64,000 nt of DNA from VMDJ01 sp038144195 (GCA_038144195.1 JAYQNH010000002.1:1612001-1676000); one strand, 5' to 3'. Counted from the stretch's first letter, positions 8,583 to 19,504 are shown. Notes: generated from the letters alone by a model not told the origin. A program made the numbers and translations.

Positions 8583-9247
8583 CGGCGTTATTGATCAAAT
8601 CGATCAAATCGACAGGTTGTTCGATCAAGGCGTCTGCATCCCACTGTTCAACGGGGTCGTCATCATAGATGTAACCATAGGTTGCGCCGATGGTTTGATT
8701 GCCAGCGCTGCGGCCCGCTTAGCATGTCACGACCGGCATCGCCGACATACCAAGTGGTTTTTGGGTCAATCTCTAAAAGTGAGCAGGCGTGCAAAATTGA
8801 ATCAGGATATGGCTTGGCGCGTGCACATGTATTGCCGCTGACAATCGCCTTTGTGCGATGACTGAAGTCCATTTCTTGCATAAGCGGATCGGTTAGCCAG
8901 TCAGGCTTGTTGGTCACAATTCCCCAGGCAATGTTATGACGTTCGATATGCCCTAGAACCTCTTCTATGCCTTCAAATAAAGTGGTCTCGCGACTGAGAT
9001 TGTTGAGATAGACCTGCAGTAGATGTTGGCGGCGTTCTTCGAAAGCTCGGCTATCCTCAGGCAAATCAAAGCCTAGTTTGATCAGTGCTTTGCCACCATG
9101 AGAGACAACAGGGCGTATTTGATCGAAGGGCAAAGTTTCTTGCTGGTAATCAATTAATGTTTGATTGAGCGCGTAGGCAAGGTCTGGTGCGGTGTCGGCA
9201 AAAGTGCCATCAAGGTCAAACAGTATGCCGGTGGGTTTTTTGAGCAT
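8575..9247 (-). CDS. mupP: HAD phosphatase, MupP/Gph type (one frameshift)
   Basis: HAD-superfamily phosphatase. Motif I is ILFDLDGTFADTAPDL, motif II IVTNKPDWL, the lysine KPYPDSIL, and motif III YVGDAGRDML. After that the frame breaks near 8713 (one extra G in agcgggccgc, read on minus) and resumes with SAGNQTIGATYGYIYDDDPV, ending at 8575. The restored length is about 223 residues. It is annotated as phosphoglycolate phosphatase by similarity, but the position between ubiG and a yciK gene is that of Pseudomonas mupP, an N-acetylmuramate 6-phosphate phosphatase in peptidoglycan recycling. I prefer MupP on context; Gph remains possible. The ATG overlaps the ubiG stop (TAATG). Confidence 0.7.
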
Positions 9248-9957
9248 TACTCAACAGGTCGCGTGGTTGCAATCATGTAGTTCACATCAACATCGGTTGG
9301 GTGAAGTTTGTAAACCTTGGTGAACGGGTTGTAGACCAAGCCGCACATGTCATGCGTTGTTAATGTTGCCTCGCGTGCCCATTGCACCAATTCTGAAGGG
9401 CGAATGAACTTGGCGTATTCATGCGTGCCTTTAGGTAGAAGATTGAGAATGTATTCAGCACCAACAATCGCAAACAAATAGACTTGGGATTACGATTAAG
9501 TGTTGAGAAGAAAACATGACCACCTGGTTTAACCAAGGTCGCACAAGCTTGAATGATGGACGATGGATCTGGGACGTGTTCGAGCATTTCCATGCAGGTG
9601 ACGACATCAAAACTGGCGGGCTGTTCAGCCGCGAGTTCTTCGACAGATATCTTGCGATAGTCGACCTTTGCACCAGATTCAAGCAGGTGAAGCTTGGCGA
9701 CTTCTGAGTGGCGCTTCACCCATGTCGATGCCAGTAACATCAGCGCCACGTGCTGCCATTGATTCGGACAAGATGCCGCCGCCGCAACCGACATCCAATA
9801 CACGCTTGTCAGACAAAGACACCATCGCATCGATGTAATTCAATCGAAGTGGGTTAATCTCATGTAGAGGCTTAAATTCGCTGTTCGGATCCCACCAACG
9901 GCTGGCAAGAGCTTCGAACTTACTGACTTCGGCGTGATCAACGTTAACGCTAGACAT
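9247..9957 (-). CDS. ubiG: Ubiquinone biosynthesis O-methyltransferase (two frameshifts)
   Basis: SAM-dependent enzyme that performs both O-methylations of ubiquinone synthesis. It starts MSSVNVDHAEVSKFEALASR, with the UbiG hallmark WWDPNSEFKPLHEINPLRL and SAM motif VLDVGCGGGILSE. Frame breaks near 9707 (one extra base, giving EAPLEVAKLHLLESGAK when removed) and near 9484 (one missing T, giving NRNPKSYLFAIVGAEYI) compensate each other, so the total length is a multiple of three (236 residues). The C-terminal GTHEYAKFIRPSELVQW is typical. It is the second gene of a minus-strand series after mtaD. Confidence 0.93.
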
Positions 9958-9990
9958 GCGGCTTTCCTACGTAACAATGAACGCAGTATA

Positions 9991-11320
9991 TCAGTCTGAA
10001 CTTGCCTGATTTCCGGATAATTTAGCTTGCCATTGCTGACAGTTGGTTTGAATGCGTTGGACATCGAGTGTGGTGTGCTTGCCGTTAGCGATTTGTCGCT
10101 TGCCAGCTACCCAGACGTCGCTGACTTGCTCTCTGCCTGCGGCATACACAACATGCGATAAAGGATTGAAAACGGGCAGTGTATTAATATGTCCTAAATC
10201 GATTGCGACAACGTCGGCTTCTTTACCAACTTCGAGCGAGCCAATGTGTTCTTGTAAGCCTAGTGCTGTTGCGCCGTTAAGTGTTGCCATACGTAAAGCT
10301 TGAGCGGCAGGTAGGGCGCTAGCATCCTGTGCGACACCTTTCGCTAATAGCGCGGCCGTGCGCATCTCGCCCAGCATATCTAAATCGTTGTTGCTTGCAG
10401 CGCCATCGGTACCTAAAGCGACATTGATGCCATGGTCTTGTAGTTGCTTAACCGGGCAGAACCCTGAGGCAAGTTTTAAGTTGGATTCAGGGCAATGCAC
10501 AACATGCGCGTTGCTTCGTGCGTAGTTCGATATCTCTTCATCTGTCCACTGGGTCATGTGCACACCAATGAGAGATGGCGATATCAGACCAAGATCTTTG
10601 AGTCGTTCGAGTGGACGTTTTTTATGTTGCTCGACACTGCCATTAATCTCATCCTGTGTTTCGTGGATATGCATATGAATCGGTATATCGAGTTCATTGG
10701 CCAATGTGACCAGTTGTTTTAAAGGTTGATCAGAGACAGTGTAGGGTGCGTGTGGCGCGAAGCAGGTGGAGATAAGTGGTTCGTTACGTAAAGCATCATG
10801 CAGTTCGACGGCTTTATGAATGTAATGATCAGCGTCGTCCGCCCAGGCTGAAGGAAAGTCGATCACTATCAACCCAACACTGCTGCGCATGCCGATTTGC
10901 TGAGCAACTCGCGCTGTGATGTCAGGGAAGAAATACATGTCGTTAAAACAGGTGGTGCCTGACTTGAGCATCTCGGCTATCGCTAAACGCGTGCCATCTG
11001 TAACAAATTCTTCGTGAACCCATTTTTGCTCAGCTGGCCATATGTGGTCATTGAGCCAAGTCATCAGAGGAAGGTCGTCGGCGAGTCCGCGAAACAGTGA
11101 CATGGCGGCATGTGTATGCGTATTTACAAGGCCTGGAATCAATGCGTGATTGGGTAGCTCGACAATGTGTTCCGCATCAATCTCTTCACGTGCTTGTGCC
11201 GTCGGCAAAATCGGCTTTGATTTTGTTGTCTGCAATTGCCAGGCTATGGTTCTCAAGCACCACTTCATGCGGTTCAACAGGAATTATCCATTTAGCGTGA
11301 ATCAGTGTTTCGGTATGCAC
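9991..11320 (-). CDS. mtaD: 5-methylthioadenosine/S-adenosylhomocysteine deaminase, TRZ/ATZ family (one frameshift)
   Basis: Metal-dependent amidohydrolase that deaminates methylthioadenosine (and related nucleosides). Metal ligands are visible in LVNTHTHAAMSLFRG, in HMHIHETQDE and in the GTDGAASNNDLDML motif. The N terminus is in another frame: from a GTG at 11318-11320, HTETLIHAKWIIPVEPHEVV then DNKIKA joins ILPTAQAREEI when one extra base near 11222 is removed. The restored protein is about 442 residues. It is divergent from mtnA, the next step in methylthioadenosine salvage. In Pseudomonas, deamination precedes phosphorolysis and MtnA, and the same pair lies together. An ATG further upstream is out of frame, so the GTG start is preferred but uncertain. 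Confidence 0.86.
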
Positions 11321-11398
11321 AGCAATGACCCCATGAGTCGCAGATTAAAATGGTGTTTAGCGTAGAATAACTCGCTTTGAAGAATCACAGAGAATTTC

Positions 11399-12458
11399 AT
11401 GCGTACGGTTGAGCTTAATATCAAGGTCACGGCTAACGAAGCGATGGTTTGGCAGGATGAACATTTGTATCTGCTCGATCAGCGATTATTGCCACATCAA
11501 TCTGTCTTTATTCAGTGTGACGATGCGGCTGAAACAGCTGAAGCCATAACGGCGATGGTGGTGCGTGGTGCGCCTGCGATTGGCGTGACCGCCGCCTATG
11601 GTTGTGCTTTAGCCGTTAGGCAACGAATAGCTGATGCGGGTAACTGGCAGGAAAAGGTTGCTGCCGATTTTGCGCATCTAAGAGCGGCACGTCCTACTGC
11701 AGTCAATTTAATGTGGGCTATTGATCAATGCTCAGAGATGTTGCCATCACTATTATCTGATAACGCATACACAACGCTGCTTAACTTTGCGCTTAAGCTG
11801 CATGCAAAAGATCGTGCTGATAACAAAACGATGGGCGAGTTTGGAGCCTCTTTATTAGAAGGATGCTCATCGGTTATCACTCACTGCAACACCGGTGGTT
11901 TGGCGACTGGTGGTCACGGTACAGCATTAGGTGTGATTCGATCAGCGTTTGCGCAAGGAAAAATCAATGAAGTCTATGCCGATGAAACCCGTCCTTGGCT
12001 GCAAGGTGCGCGACTGACTGCGTGGGAGTTAGTGCAAGAAAAAATTCCGGTTAAGTTGATGACCGATGGCGCTTGTGCGGCGCGTATGGCGGTAGGCGGT
12101 ATTACTTGGGCGATTGTCGGATCTGATCGCATCGCAGCGAATGGTGATGTGGCAAACAAAATTGGCACTTATAACTTAGCGGTAGCGGCGAAATATCATG
12201 GCGTGAAATTTATGGTTGCAAGCGCCAACATCAACTATCGATTTGAAGACAGTATCTGGCGCAGATATCGAGATTGAAACGCGTGATCCGAGTGAGCTTT
12301 TAGGCTGTGGCGGTAAGTTGGTTGCGCCAGAAAATGCGGGAGCTTGGAACCCTGTTTTTGATGTCACGCCCGCCGGTTTGGTGGATGCAATCGTGACCGA
12401 AAAAGGCATTATTTTGAATCCAGATCGAGACAAGATCGCGGCACATATGGCGAGCTGA
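11399..12458 (+). CDS. mtnA: Methylthioribose-1-phosphate isomerase (one frameshift)
   Basis: Isomerises 5-methylthioribose-1-phosphate to methylthioribulose-1-phosphate in the methionine salvage pathway. Catalytic residues of the family are visible: Cys in SVITHCNTGGLATGGHGTAL and Asp in WAIVGSDRIAANGDVANKIG. The RGAPAIG motif near residue 58 and the closing TPAGLVDAIVTEKGIILNPD are typical. One extra A near 12220 shifts the frame; removing it joins KFMVA to APTSTIDLKTVSG. The restored length is 352 residues. It is transcribed away from mtaD. gyrA follows with its own promoter. Confidence 0.93.
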
Positions 12459-12545
12459 ATTTTGCCGCTTGGCTAAACGCCTATTTTACAAGGATCAAAG
12501 GGTAAAAATTCTCTCAGCGGCGCTGTAATCGATTCTGAGCGATTT

Positions 12546-12576
12546 TTGACAAATTATGCCGGTCGCCTGTGATACA
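12546..12576 (+). promoter_or_regulatory. Candidate sigma70 promoter of gyrA
   Basis: TTGACA at 12546-12551, a 19-base gap, and an extended -10 of the TGnGATACA form at 12568-12576. It lies about 90 bases before the gyrA ATG in the 205-base gap after mtnA. The long spacer makes the match moderate. Confidence 0.5.
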
Positions 12577-12663
12577 CTTTTATCATAATTTTAAGGCATT
12601 TTGCTGGTCGCAAAATGTTGCCCAAATGCTGCCTTTTTGAAGGTGGCTACAAGGGAAAAGTCT

Positions 12664-15261
12664 ATGACCGAATTCGCTAAGGAAGTCCTCCCGATCAGTC
12701 TCGAAGATGAGATGCAATCATCCTATCTCGAGTACGCGATGTCCGTAATTGTTGGACGCGCATTACCCGATGTTCGAGATGGCTTAAAACCGGTACACCG
12801 TCGCGCACTGTTTGCGATGGGCGAATTAGGTAACGACTACAATAAGCCTTATAAAAAATCAGCACGTATCGTCGGTGACGTCATTGGTAAATATCATCCA
12901 CACGGTGATACTGCGGTTTACGACACGATCGTCCGTATGGCTCAGCCATTCTCACTGCGTTACATGTTGGTGGATGGTCAAGGTAACTTCGGTTCGGTTG
13001 ATGGTGATTCGCCAGCTGCTATGCGTTACACCGAAGTGCGTATGTCGAAGATTGCGCATGAGTTACTTGCCGACATCGATAAAGATACCGTCGACTTTGT
13101 CCCTAACTACGACGAATCAGAATCAGAGCCTGCTGTTTTGCCGGCGCGTATTCCTAACCTGCTTATTAATGGTTCATCAGGTATTGCGGTGGGCATGGCG
13201 ACCAATATTCCGCCACACAACCTGACTGAAGTTATCAATGCGTGTATTGCACTGATTGATGAGCCAGCAACCGATCTGCAAGCCTTAATGGAAATCGTGC
13301 CTGCACCTGATTTCCCAACCGCAGGCATCATTAATGGTATTGCGGGTGTACGTGATGCTTATCGCACAGGTCGTGGCAAGGTGTATATCCGTGCGCGCTC
13401 ATCTGTTGAAGAATTGGATAACGGTCGTCAGCGCATTGTTGTTACTGAATTGCCATATCAGGTAAACAAGGCGCGATTACTAGAAAAGATCGCAGAACTG
13501 GTTAAAGAGAAAAAACTCGAAGGCATCTCTGAGCTGCGCGATGAGTCTGATAAAGACGGCATGCGTATGGTCATTGAGCTGCGCCGCGGCGAAGTTGCTG
13601 AAGTTGTGCTGAATAATCTTTACAAGCAAACCCAGATGCAGAGCGTGTTCGGCATCAACATGGTGGCTTTGGTTGATGGTCAGCCGGGTACGCTCAACCT
13701 TAAGCAACTGCTTGAGTACTTTATTCGCCACCGTCGTGATGTAGTGACTCGTCGTACCGTATTTGAGTTACGTAAAGCGCGTGATCGTGCACACATCTTA
13801 GAAGGCTTGGCCGTTGCGCTTGCAAACATCGATGAAGTGATCGCATTGATTAAAGCTGCGCCAAATCCAGCGGAAGCAAAGCGTCAGTTAACAGAAAAGT
13901 TGTGGAAGTCGGGCACGGTTGAAACCATGTTGGCTGCTGCGGGTGCAGATGCGTCGCGTCCAGAAGGCTTGCCTGCTGAGTTTGGTTTAACTTCTGACGG
14001 CTATCGCTTAACCGAAACGCAAGCTCAAGCAATCCTTGATCTGCGTTTGCAGAAGCTGACCGGTCTTGAGCAAGACAAGATCATTTCCGAGTTTGAAGAG
14101 ATCCTGCAGCGCATTGCTGAGTTACTAGAGATCTTGTCGAACCAAGATCGCTTAATGGAAGTGATCCGCGGTGAATTGAATGAGATTCGTGAGCAGTTTG
14201 GTGACGAGCGTCGCTCTGAAATTGTTCATACCCAAGTTGATCTCACGCTTGAAGATTTGATCAGTGAGGAAGATGTTGTTGTGACGCTTTCTCACGAAGG
14301 CTACGCCAAAGCTCAGCCTATTGATGTGTATCAAGCACAACGTCGTGGCGGCAAGGGCAAGACAGCAACGTCAACGAAAGACGAAGACTTTATCGAGAAA
14401 CTGTTTGTTGCTAATACCCACGATACGATTTTGTGTTTCTCGAGTCGCGGTAAATGTTACTGGTTGAAAGTGTATGAAATGCCACAGGCGGGCCGTAATG
14501 CACGTGGCCGCCCAATGGTTAACTTGCTGCCGCTCGAGCAAGATGAACGTATTAATGCGATCTTACCTATTCGTGAATACAGCGAAGATAAATTTATCTT
14601 TATGGCAACGGCATCAGGCACGGTTAAAAAGACGCCGTTAACCGATTTCTCTCGTCCTCGTAGCAGCGGCATCATTGCGGTTGATTTGCGTGATGATGAT
14701 CAGTTGATTGGTGTGGATCTTACCGACGGTGAGCAGAGCATCATGTTGTTTACCTCTGCGGGTAAAGCGGTTCGTTTCGATGAATCGACAGTTCGCGCAA
14801 TGGGTCGTACGGCATGTGGTGTTCGCGGCGTGAAGCTGGGTGAAGGTCAGCGAGTAATCTCTCTGATTGTAGGTACCGATGGAGATGTTCTTACCGCAAC
14901 CGAAAATGGTTACGGCAAGCGCACGCCAATTGATCAATATCCAGTAAAAGGCCGTGCTGGCATGGGTGTGAAATCAATCAAGACCAGTGAGCGAAATGGC
15001 GAGCAGGTTGGTGCGGTCCGCGTGACGGGTGATGATGAAATCATGTTGATCACCGATGGCGGCACCTTAGTGCGTACCAGTGTGGCGGATATTTCTCAGA
15101 TGAGTCGTGATACCCAGGGTGTTCGTTTGATCAGCTTGCGTAATGATGAAAAGTTGATTGGTATCGAGCGTATTGAAGCGCTGGAAGTTGAAGAGGTTGT
15201 GGCGCTGCCTGAGGGTGAAGAGCCAGCGGTAGAAGACGCGCCGCCTAGCGACGAAGGCTGA
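12664..15261 (+). CDS. gyrA: DNA gyrase subunit A
   Basis: Breakage-reunion subunit of DNA gyrase. The ATG at 12664 (MTEFAKEVLPISLEDEM) is the conventional start; the frame is open upstream to 12601 without family support. The catalytic tyrosine is in AAMRYTEVRMSK. The quinolone-resistance region reads HPHGDTAVYDTIVRMAQPF, with Thr at the E. coli Ser83 position and Asp at 87, a normal wild-type pattern as in Pseudomonas. The GyrA box QRRGGKG precedes the C-terminal beta-pinwheel, and the protein ends in an acidic tail (PEGEEPAVEDAPPSDEG). All 865 residues are in one intact frame, in contrast to many neighbours. Confidence 0.98.
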   Translation: MTEFAKEVLPISLEDEMQSSYLEYAMSVIVGRALPDVRDGLKPVHRRALFAMGELGNDYNKPYKKSARIVGDVIGKYHPHGDTAVYDTIVRMAQPFSLRYMLVDGQGNFGSVDGDSPAAMRYTEVRMSKIAHELLADIDKDTVDFVPNYDESESEPAVLPARIPNLLINGSSGIAVGMATNIPPHNLTEVINACIALIDEPATDLQALMEIVPAPDFPTAGIINGIAGVRDAYRTGRGKVYIRARSSVEELDNGRQRIVVTELPYQVNKARLLEKIAELVKEKKLEGISELRDESDKDGMRMVIELRRGEVAEVVLNNLYKQTQMQSVFGINMVALVDGQPGTLNLKQLLEYFIRHRRDVVTRRTVFELRKARDRAHILEGLAVALANIDEVIALIKAAPNPAEAKRQLTEKLWKSGTVETMLAAAGADASRPEGLPAEFGLTSDGYRLTETQAQAILDLRLQKLTGLEQDKIISEFEEILQRIAELLEILSNQDRLMEVIRGELNEIREQFGDERRSEIVHTQVDLTLEDLISEEDVVVTLSHEGYAKAQPIDVYQAQRRGGKGKTATSTKDEDFIEKLFVANTHDTILCFSSRGKCYWLKVYEMPQAGRNARGRPMVNLLPLEQDERINAILPIREYSEDKFIFMATASGTVKKTPLTDFSRPRSSGIIAVDLRDDDQLIGVDLTDGEQSIMLFTSAGKAVRFDESTVRAMGRTACGVRGVKLGEGQRVISLIVGTDGDVLTATENGYGKRTPIDQYPVKGRAGMGVKSIKTSERNGEQVGAVRVTGDDEIMLITDGGTLVRTSVADISQMSRDTQGVRLISLRNDEKLIGIERIEALEVEEVVALPEGEEPAVEDAPPSDEG

Positions 15262-15285
15262 TTATCAGCTGTTAAAAACTTAACG

Positions 15286-15304
15286 AAGGCGCCTTGTGCG
15301 CCTT
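15286..15304 (+). terminator. Hairpin between gyrA and serC
   Basis: AAGGCGC-CTTGT-GCGCCTT, a perfect 7-bp stem followed by taagtcctttt. The T run is weak, so it may be a leaky terminator or attenuator that lowers read-through from gyrA to serC. Confidence 0.55.
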
Positions 15305-15331
15305 TAAGTCCTTTTGGATAACGACAAACCT

Positions 15332-16415
15332 ATGTCTCGATTATTTAATTTCAGTGCAGGTCCAGCGGCGCTTCCAACACCCGTATTGGAACGTGCTCAG
15401 GCAGAAATGCTCGATTGGCAAAACCTTGGCTGTTCTGTGATGGAGCTTAGTCATCGTGGAAAGCCGTTCATGGCGCTTGCGCAAAAAGCTGAAGCTGATT
15501 TACGTGAGCTGATGTCGATCCCCGACAATTACAGCGTATTGTTTTTACAAGGTGGCGCTTCATCACAGTTTGCCTCGGTGCCGTTAAATCTGATGAGTCA
15601 AAAGCAGGCCGCTGATTATTACTACACAGGTACTTGGTCGCGTAAGGCGATTGCAGAAGCTAAACGTTATGGTGAGATTAATGTTGTTGGCGATATGTCG
15701 GCGAATAATTTCACCACCCTGCCGGATGAAGGCGGTATTCCCGTTTCGGATAACGCAGCATTTGTTCATTACACGCCAAATGAAACGATTCACGGCTTAG
15801 AGTTTAGTTATGTACCAGAGACCGGTGATGTGCCATTGGTTGCGGATATGTCATCTAACATCCTGTCACAGCCGATTGATGTCTCTAAGTTCGGCATTAT
15901 TTATGCTGGTGCGCAAAAAAATATTGGACCGGCAGGCTTAACTATCACGATTGTTCGTGAGGATTTGATTGGTCATGCGTTGCCGCAAACGCCGGCTATG
16001 CTGAATTACCAATCACAAGCTGACAATGACTCAATGTACAACACGCCACCGACCTACAGCTGGTATTTGGCAGGCTTGGTGTTTGAGTGGCTGAAAGAAC
16101 AGGGTGGTCTTTCGGTTATGGCGGACATCAACCAACGTAAGGCGAAATTGTTGTACTCAGCGATTGATAAGAGCGGTTTTTACGCTAATCCGGTCAATTC
16201 TTGCCTATCGTTCGATCATGAATGTGCCATTTACACTGGCTGATACTGCTTTAGATGCGTTATTTTTAGAGCAGAGTCATGCAGCTGGCTTGTTGGCGCT
16301 GAAAGGTCATAAAGAAGTTGGTGGCATGCGGGCCAGTATTTATAACGCGATGCCCTATGAGGGCGTTGAGGCTTTAGTCGATTTTATGGCTGAGTTTGAG
16401 CGTACACACGGTTAA
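15332..16415 (+). CDS. serC: Phosphoserine aminotransferase (one frameshift)
   Basis: PLP enzyme converting 3-phosphohydroxypyruvate to phosphoserine (serine synthesis), and the matching step in pyridoxal phosphate synthesis. It begins MSRLFNFSAGPAALP at the ATG 15332. Substrate-binding HRGKPFMAL and the PLP lysine in IYAGAQKNIGPAGLT are visible. The frame breaks near 16205 (one extra base); downstream the protein resumes as YRSIMNVPFTLADTALDALF and ends with GGMRASIYNAMPYEGVEALV. The restored length is 360 residues. It is the first of serC-pheA-hisC-tyrA-aroA-cmk, a classical gammaproteobacterial amino-acid supraoperon. Confidence 0.95.
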
Positions 16416-16428
16416 CTAAGGAATACCG

Positions 16429-17515
16429 ATGAGTGATGCAGAACAATTAGGCAAGATTCGAGATCGTATCGATGCGATTGATGAACAAGTGCATCAGTTG
16501 CTGAATCAGCGAGCTGAAGCGGCAATGGAAGTTGCGCGCATTAAGCTTTCGGCTGATCCAAATGCGGTGTTCTATCGACCAGAGCGTGAAGCGCAAGTGC
16601 TTCGTATGGTAAAAGAGCGTAATCAAGGACCGCTTGATGATGAAGAAGTCGCGCGTTTATTCCGTGAAATCATGTCGGCCTGTTTGGCTTTAGAGCGACC
16701 ATTGCAAATTGCTTATTTGGGACCTGCAGGTACTTTTACCCAAGCGGCAGCGTTAAAGCATTTCGGCCACTCAGTGCGTACAGAATCTCTCGGTAGTATT
16801 CCAGATGTTTTCTTAGATGTGGAATCAGGTAAAGCTGATTACGGAGTTGGTGCCTGTTGAGAACTCAACCGAAGGTGTCGTGAATCACACGCTCGATACC
16901 TTCTTGAAATCACCGCTTCAGATTTGTGGTGAGGTGAGTATTCGCATTCATCACAACTTACTTGGCAAAGGTCAGCCTTTGTCGGAATTGAAAACAGTGT
17001 TCTCTCATCAGCAGTCACTGGCGCAGTGTCGTGGTTGGTTGGATCGTCATCTACCTTTCGTTGATCGTGTCCCAGTCGGCAGTAATGCAGAGGCTGCTAA
17101 GCTGGCAGCTGAAACGCCGAATGCCGCTGCCATTGCCGGTGAGATGGCTGCTGAGCTTTATGGTTTGGATACGCTATCTGAAAACATTGAAGACGAAGCA
17201 GGTAACACCACGCGCTTTTTAGTCATTGGTCGTCAAGCAACGCCACCATCGGGTGATGATAAGACAAGCTTGATGATGAGTGCGCCCAACGAAGCAGGCG
17301 GTCTTTACAAGATGTTGCGACCGCTGGCAGATCATGGTGTCAGTATGACGCGTATCGAATCACGTCCTTCGCGTCGTGAAAATTGGGATTATGTGTTCTT
17401 TGTGGATGTGAATGGTCATGCAGATGATCCTCATATGGCAAAGGCGATTGAAGAGCTGCGTAAATCCGCAGGTATGTTTAAGGTTCTAGGCTCATACCCG
17501 CGCGCGGTGCTTTGA
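16429..17515 (+). CDS. pheA: Bifunctional chorismate mutase / prephenate dehydratase (one frameshift)
   Basis: Makes phenylpyruvate from chorismate in phenylalanine synthesis. The domains in order are an AroQ chorismate mutase (LGKIRDRIDAIDEQVHQLLN, residues 5-90), prephenate dehydratase (AYLGPAGTFTQAAALKHFG and PVENSTEGVVNHTLDTF) and a C-terminal ACT domain for Phe feedback (MMSAPNEAGGLYKMLRPLAD and SRPSRRENWDYVFFVD). One extra G near 16850 breaks the frame; removing it joins KADYGV to VPVENSTEG. The restored length is 361 residues. It lies 13 bases after serC and is followed within 18 bases by hisC. Confidence 0.95.
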
Positions 17516-17533
17516 GTGTTAAAAGGTATTAAC

Positions 17534-18630
17534 GTGAGTAATGCGTTTCTGCACATTGCCTCTCCAGGTATTGCATCGATTCAGCCATACAAACCAGGCA
17601 AGCCTGTTTCTGAGTTAGAGCGTGAACTGGGTATTTGTAACTCGGTGAAATTGGCGTCTAACGAGAATCCCATTGCGGTCAGTCAGCGCGTCAAAGATGT
17701 GTTGCAGTCTGAGTTTGCAGAATTGGCGCGCTATCCAGATGGTGCAGGCTTTGCCTTGCGTGAAGCGTTAGCGAATCGCCATGGCGTAACATCTAATCAG
17801 ATAACCATTGGCAATGGTTCTAATGATGTGCTCGATATGATTGCTCGCGTGTTTTTATCGCCGGGTTATCAGTCTGTTTTTCTCAGCATGCTTTTGCGGT
17901 TTATCCGATTGCGTCGATGTCTGTTGGCGCCAATTTGGTCGCGGTGCCTGCCGTTGAATTTGGACATGATTTACACGCCATGCTCAATGCGATCACCGAT
18001 AAAACGCGCGTGGTTTGGATTGCCAATCCTAACAATCCAACAGGCACTTGGTTGAATGAATCAGAGTTGCTGAGTTTTGTTGAGCAAGTGCCATCGGATG
18101 TCATCATTGTTATCGATGAAGCGTATTCGGAGTATGTGCGTCTTGAGGATTATCCAGATGCTACGCAATGGATAACCCGATTCCCTAATGTGATCGTTAC
18201 ACGTACATTTTCTAAAGCTTTTGGTTTGGCTGCTTTACGTGTTGGCTACAGCGTGAGTCATCCAGATGTTGCGGATTTATTAAATCGGGTTCGACAGCCA
18301 TTTAATGTGAATTCATTTGCACAAGCCGGTGCGCTTGCTGCGTTAGAGGATGCTGAATATTTAGCTGAATCAATTCGTGTGAACGATGAAGGGCTAGTTC
18401 ATTTAAGCGAAGGATTGGATAAATTAGGTCTTATCTATATCTCATCTGTTGGTAATTTTATTTCAGTCAATGTGGGCCGTCCGGTAGCAGAGGTTGATAA
18501 AGCGCTATTGATGGAGGGTGTGATCACACGTCCTGTCGAAAATTATGGTTTGCAGCATCACCTGCGTATCAGTGTGGGCCTGCAAAGTGAAAATGCTCGT
18601 GCACTGACCGCGCTGGAGAAGGTCTTGTGA
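17534..18630 (+). CDS. hisC: Histidinol-phosphate aminotransferase (one frameshift)
   Basis: PLP aminotransferase acting on imidazole-acetol phosphate, and often on phenylpyruvate or hydroxyphenylpyruvate when located in an aromatic operon as here. I chose GTG 17534 because AAAAGGT lies 7 bases before it; a GTG at 17516 is the alternative. Visible motifs are SNENPIAVSQRVKD, ITIGNGSNDVLDMIARVF, ANPNNPTGTW, IVIDEAYSEYV and the PLP lysine in TFSKAFGLAALRVGY. One T is missing from a T6 run near 17877-17882. The restored length is 365 residues. The TGA overlaps the tyrA GTG. This second hisC type corresponds to HisC2 of Pseudomonas. Confidence 0.92.
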
Positions 18631-19504
18631 AGCCGATCAAGCGACTCGTGATCATAGGTCTTGGTTTGATTGGTGGTTCTTTGGCGCGTGCGCTGCGAGA
18701 TGCCGGCATGGTTGAACATGTTGTCGGCTGTGGTCGCTCGGCTGCGAATCTTGAGAGAGGTATTGAGTTGGGTGTGATTGATAGCTTCACGCAAAATATT
18801 GCTGAAGCGGTCAGTGATGCAGATGTAGTGTTTGTTTCTGTACCGCTAGGTGCTATGGCTTCCGTGTTTGAAGCGTTCAAAGGTCATATCAAACCAGATT
18901 GTGTAATTACTGATGGCGGTAGTGCCAAAGCAACGGTTATAGAAGATTTTATGCAGGCATGCCCTGAGTATGCGGCTCAGTTTGTGCCTGGTCATCCGAT
19001 TGCAGATACCGAGAACAATGGTGTCGAGGCTTCATTTGCAACGCTTTATAACAACCGTCGCATTATTCTTACGCCGATGGAACAAACATCCAATGATGCT
19101 CGGAAGTCATCACCGAGATGTGGCAAGCCTGTGGTGCCGAGGTTATCGAGATGGGTGTAGAGCATCACGATGAAGTCTTAGCGGCAACAAGTCATTTGCC
19201 ACACATGCTCGCATTTGGATTAGTGGATATGTTGGCTAATCTCGATGAGCACGATGACATCTTTAAATATGCGGCTGGCGGTTTTCGTGATTTCACACGA
19301 ATCGCATCAAGTAACCCGGTGATGTGGCGTGATATCTGTGTGGCGAATCGTCGAGCAGTTAGTGAGTTGGTTTTCTCATTTGCAGACGAGCTGCAGTCGA
19401 TTGGTGAGCTGATCGAGCAGGGCGAGGGCGACTCATTACTCGAGATTTTTGAGAATGCGAAATCAGCGCGTGATGCTTATGTTGACGGTCTAGACGATAA
19501 ATAA
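18627..19504 (+). CDS. tyrA: Prephenate (or arogenate) dehydrogenase (one frameshift)
   Basis: NAD-dependent oxidative decarboxylation of prephenate in tyrosine synthesis. It starts at a GTG overlapping hisC: MKPIKRLVIIGLGLIGGSLA, a Rossmann GLGLIGGS motif. VPGHPIADTENNGVEASFA and THE SHLPHMLAFGLVDML region are family signatures. The frame breaks near 19100 (one base missing, probably a G of a GGG run) and resumes as EVITEMWQACGAEVIEMG. The restored length is 292 residues. In Pseudomonas tyrA is fused to aroA; here the two are separate with about 110 bases between them. No ACT domain is present. Confidence 0.92.

Noticed and set aside
12664..15261. Possible quinolone-resistance change, Thr at the GyrA Ser83 position
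   Set aside because: Thr is the wild-type residue in Pseudomonas and other relatives, and Asp87 is intact.
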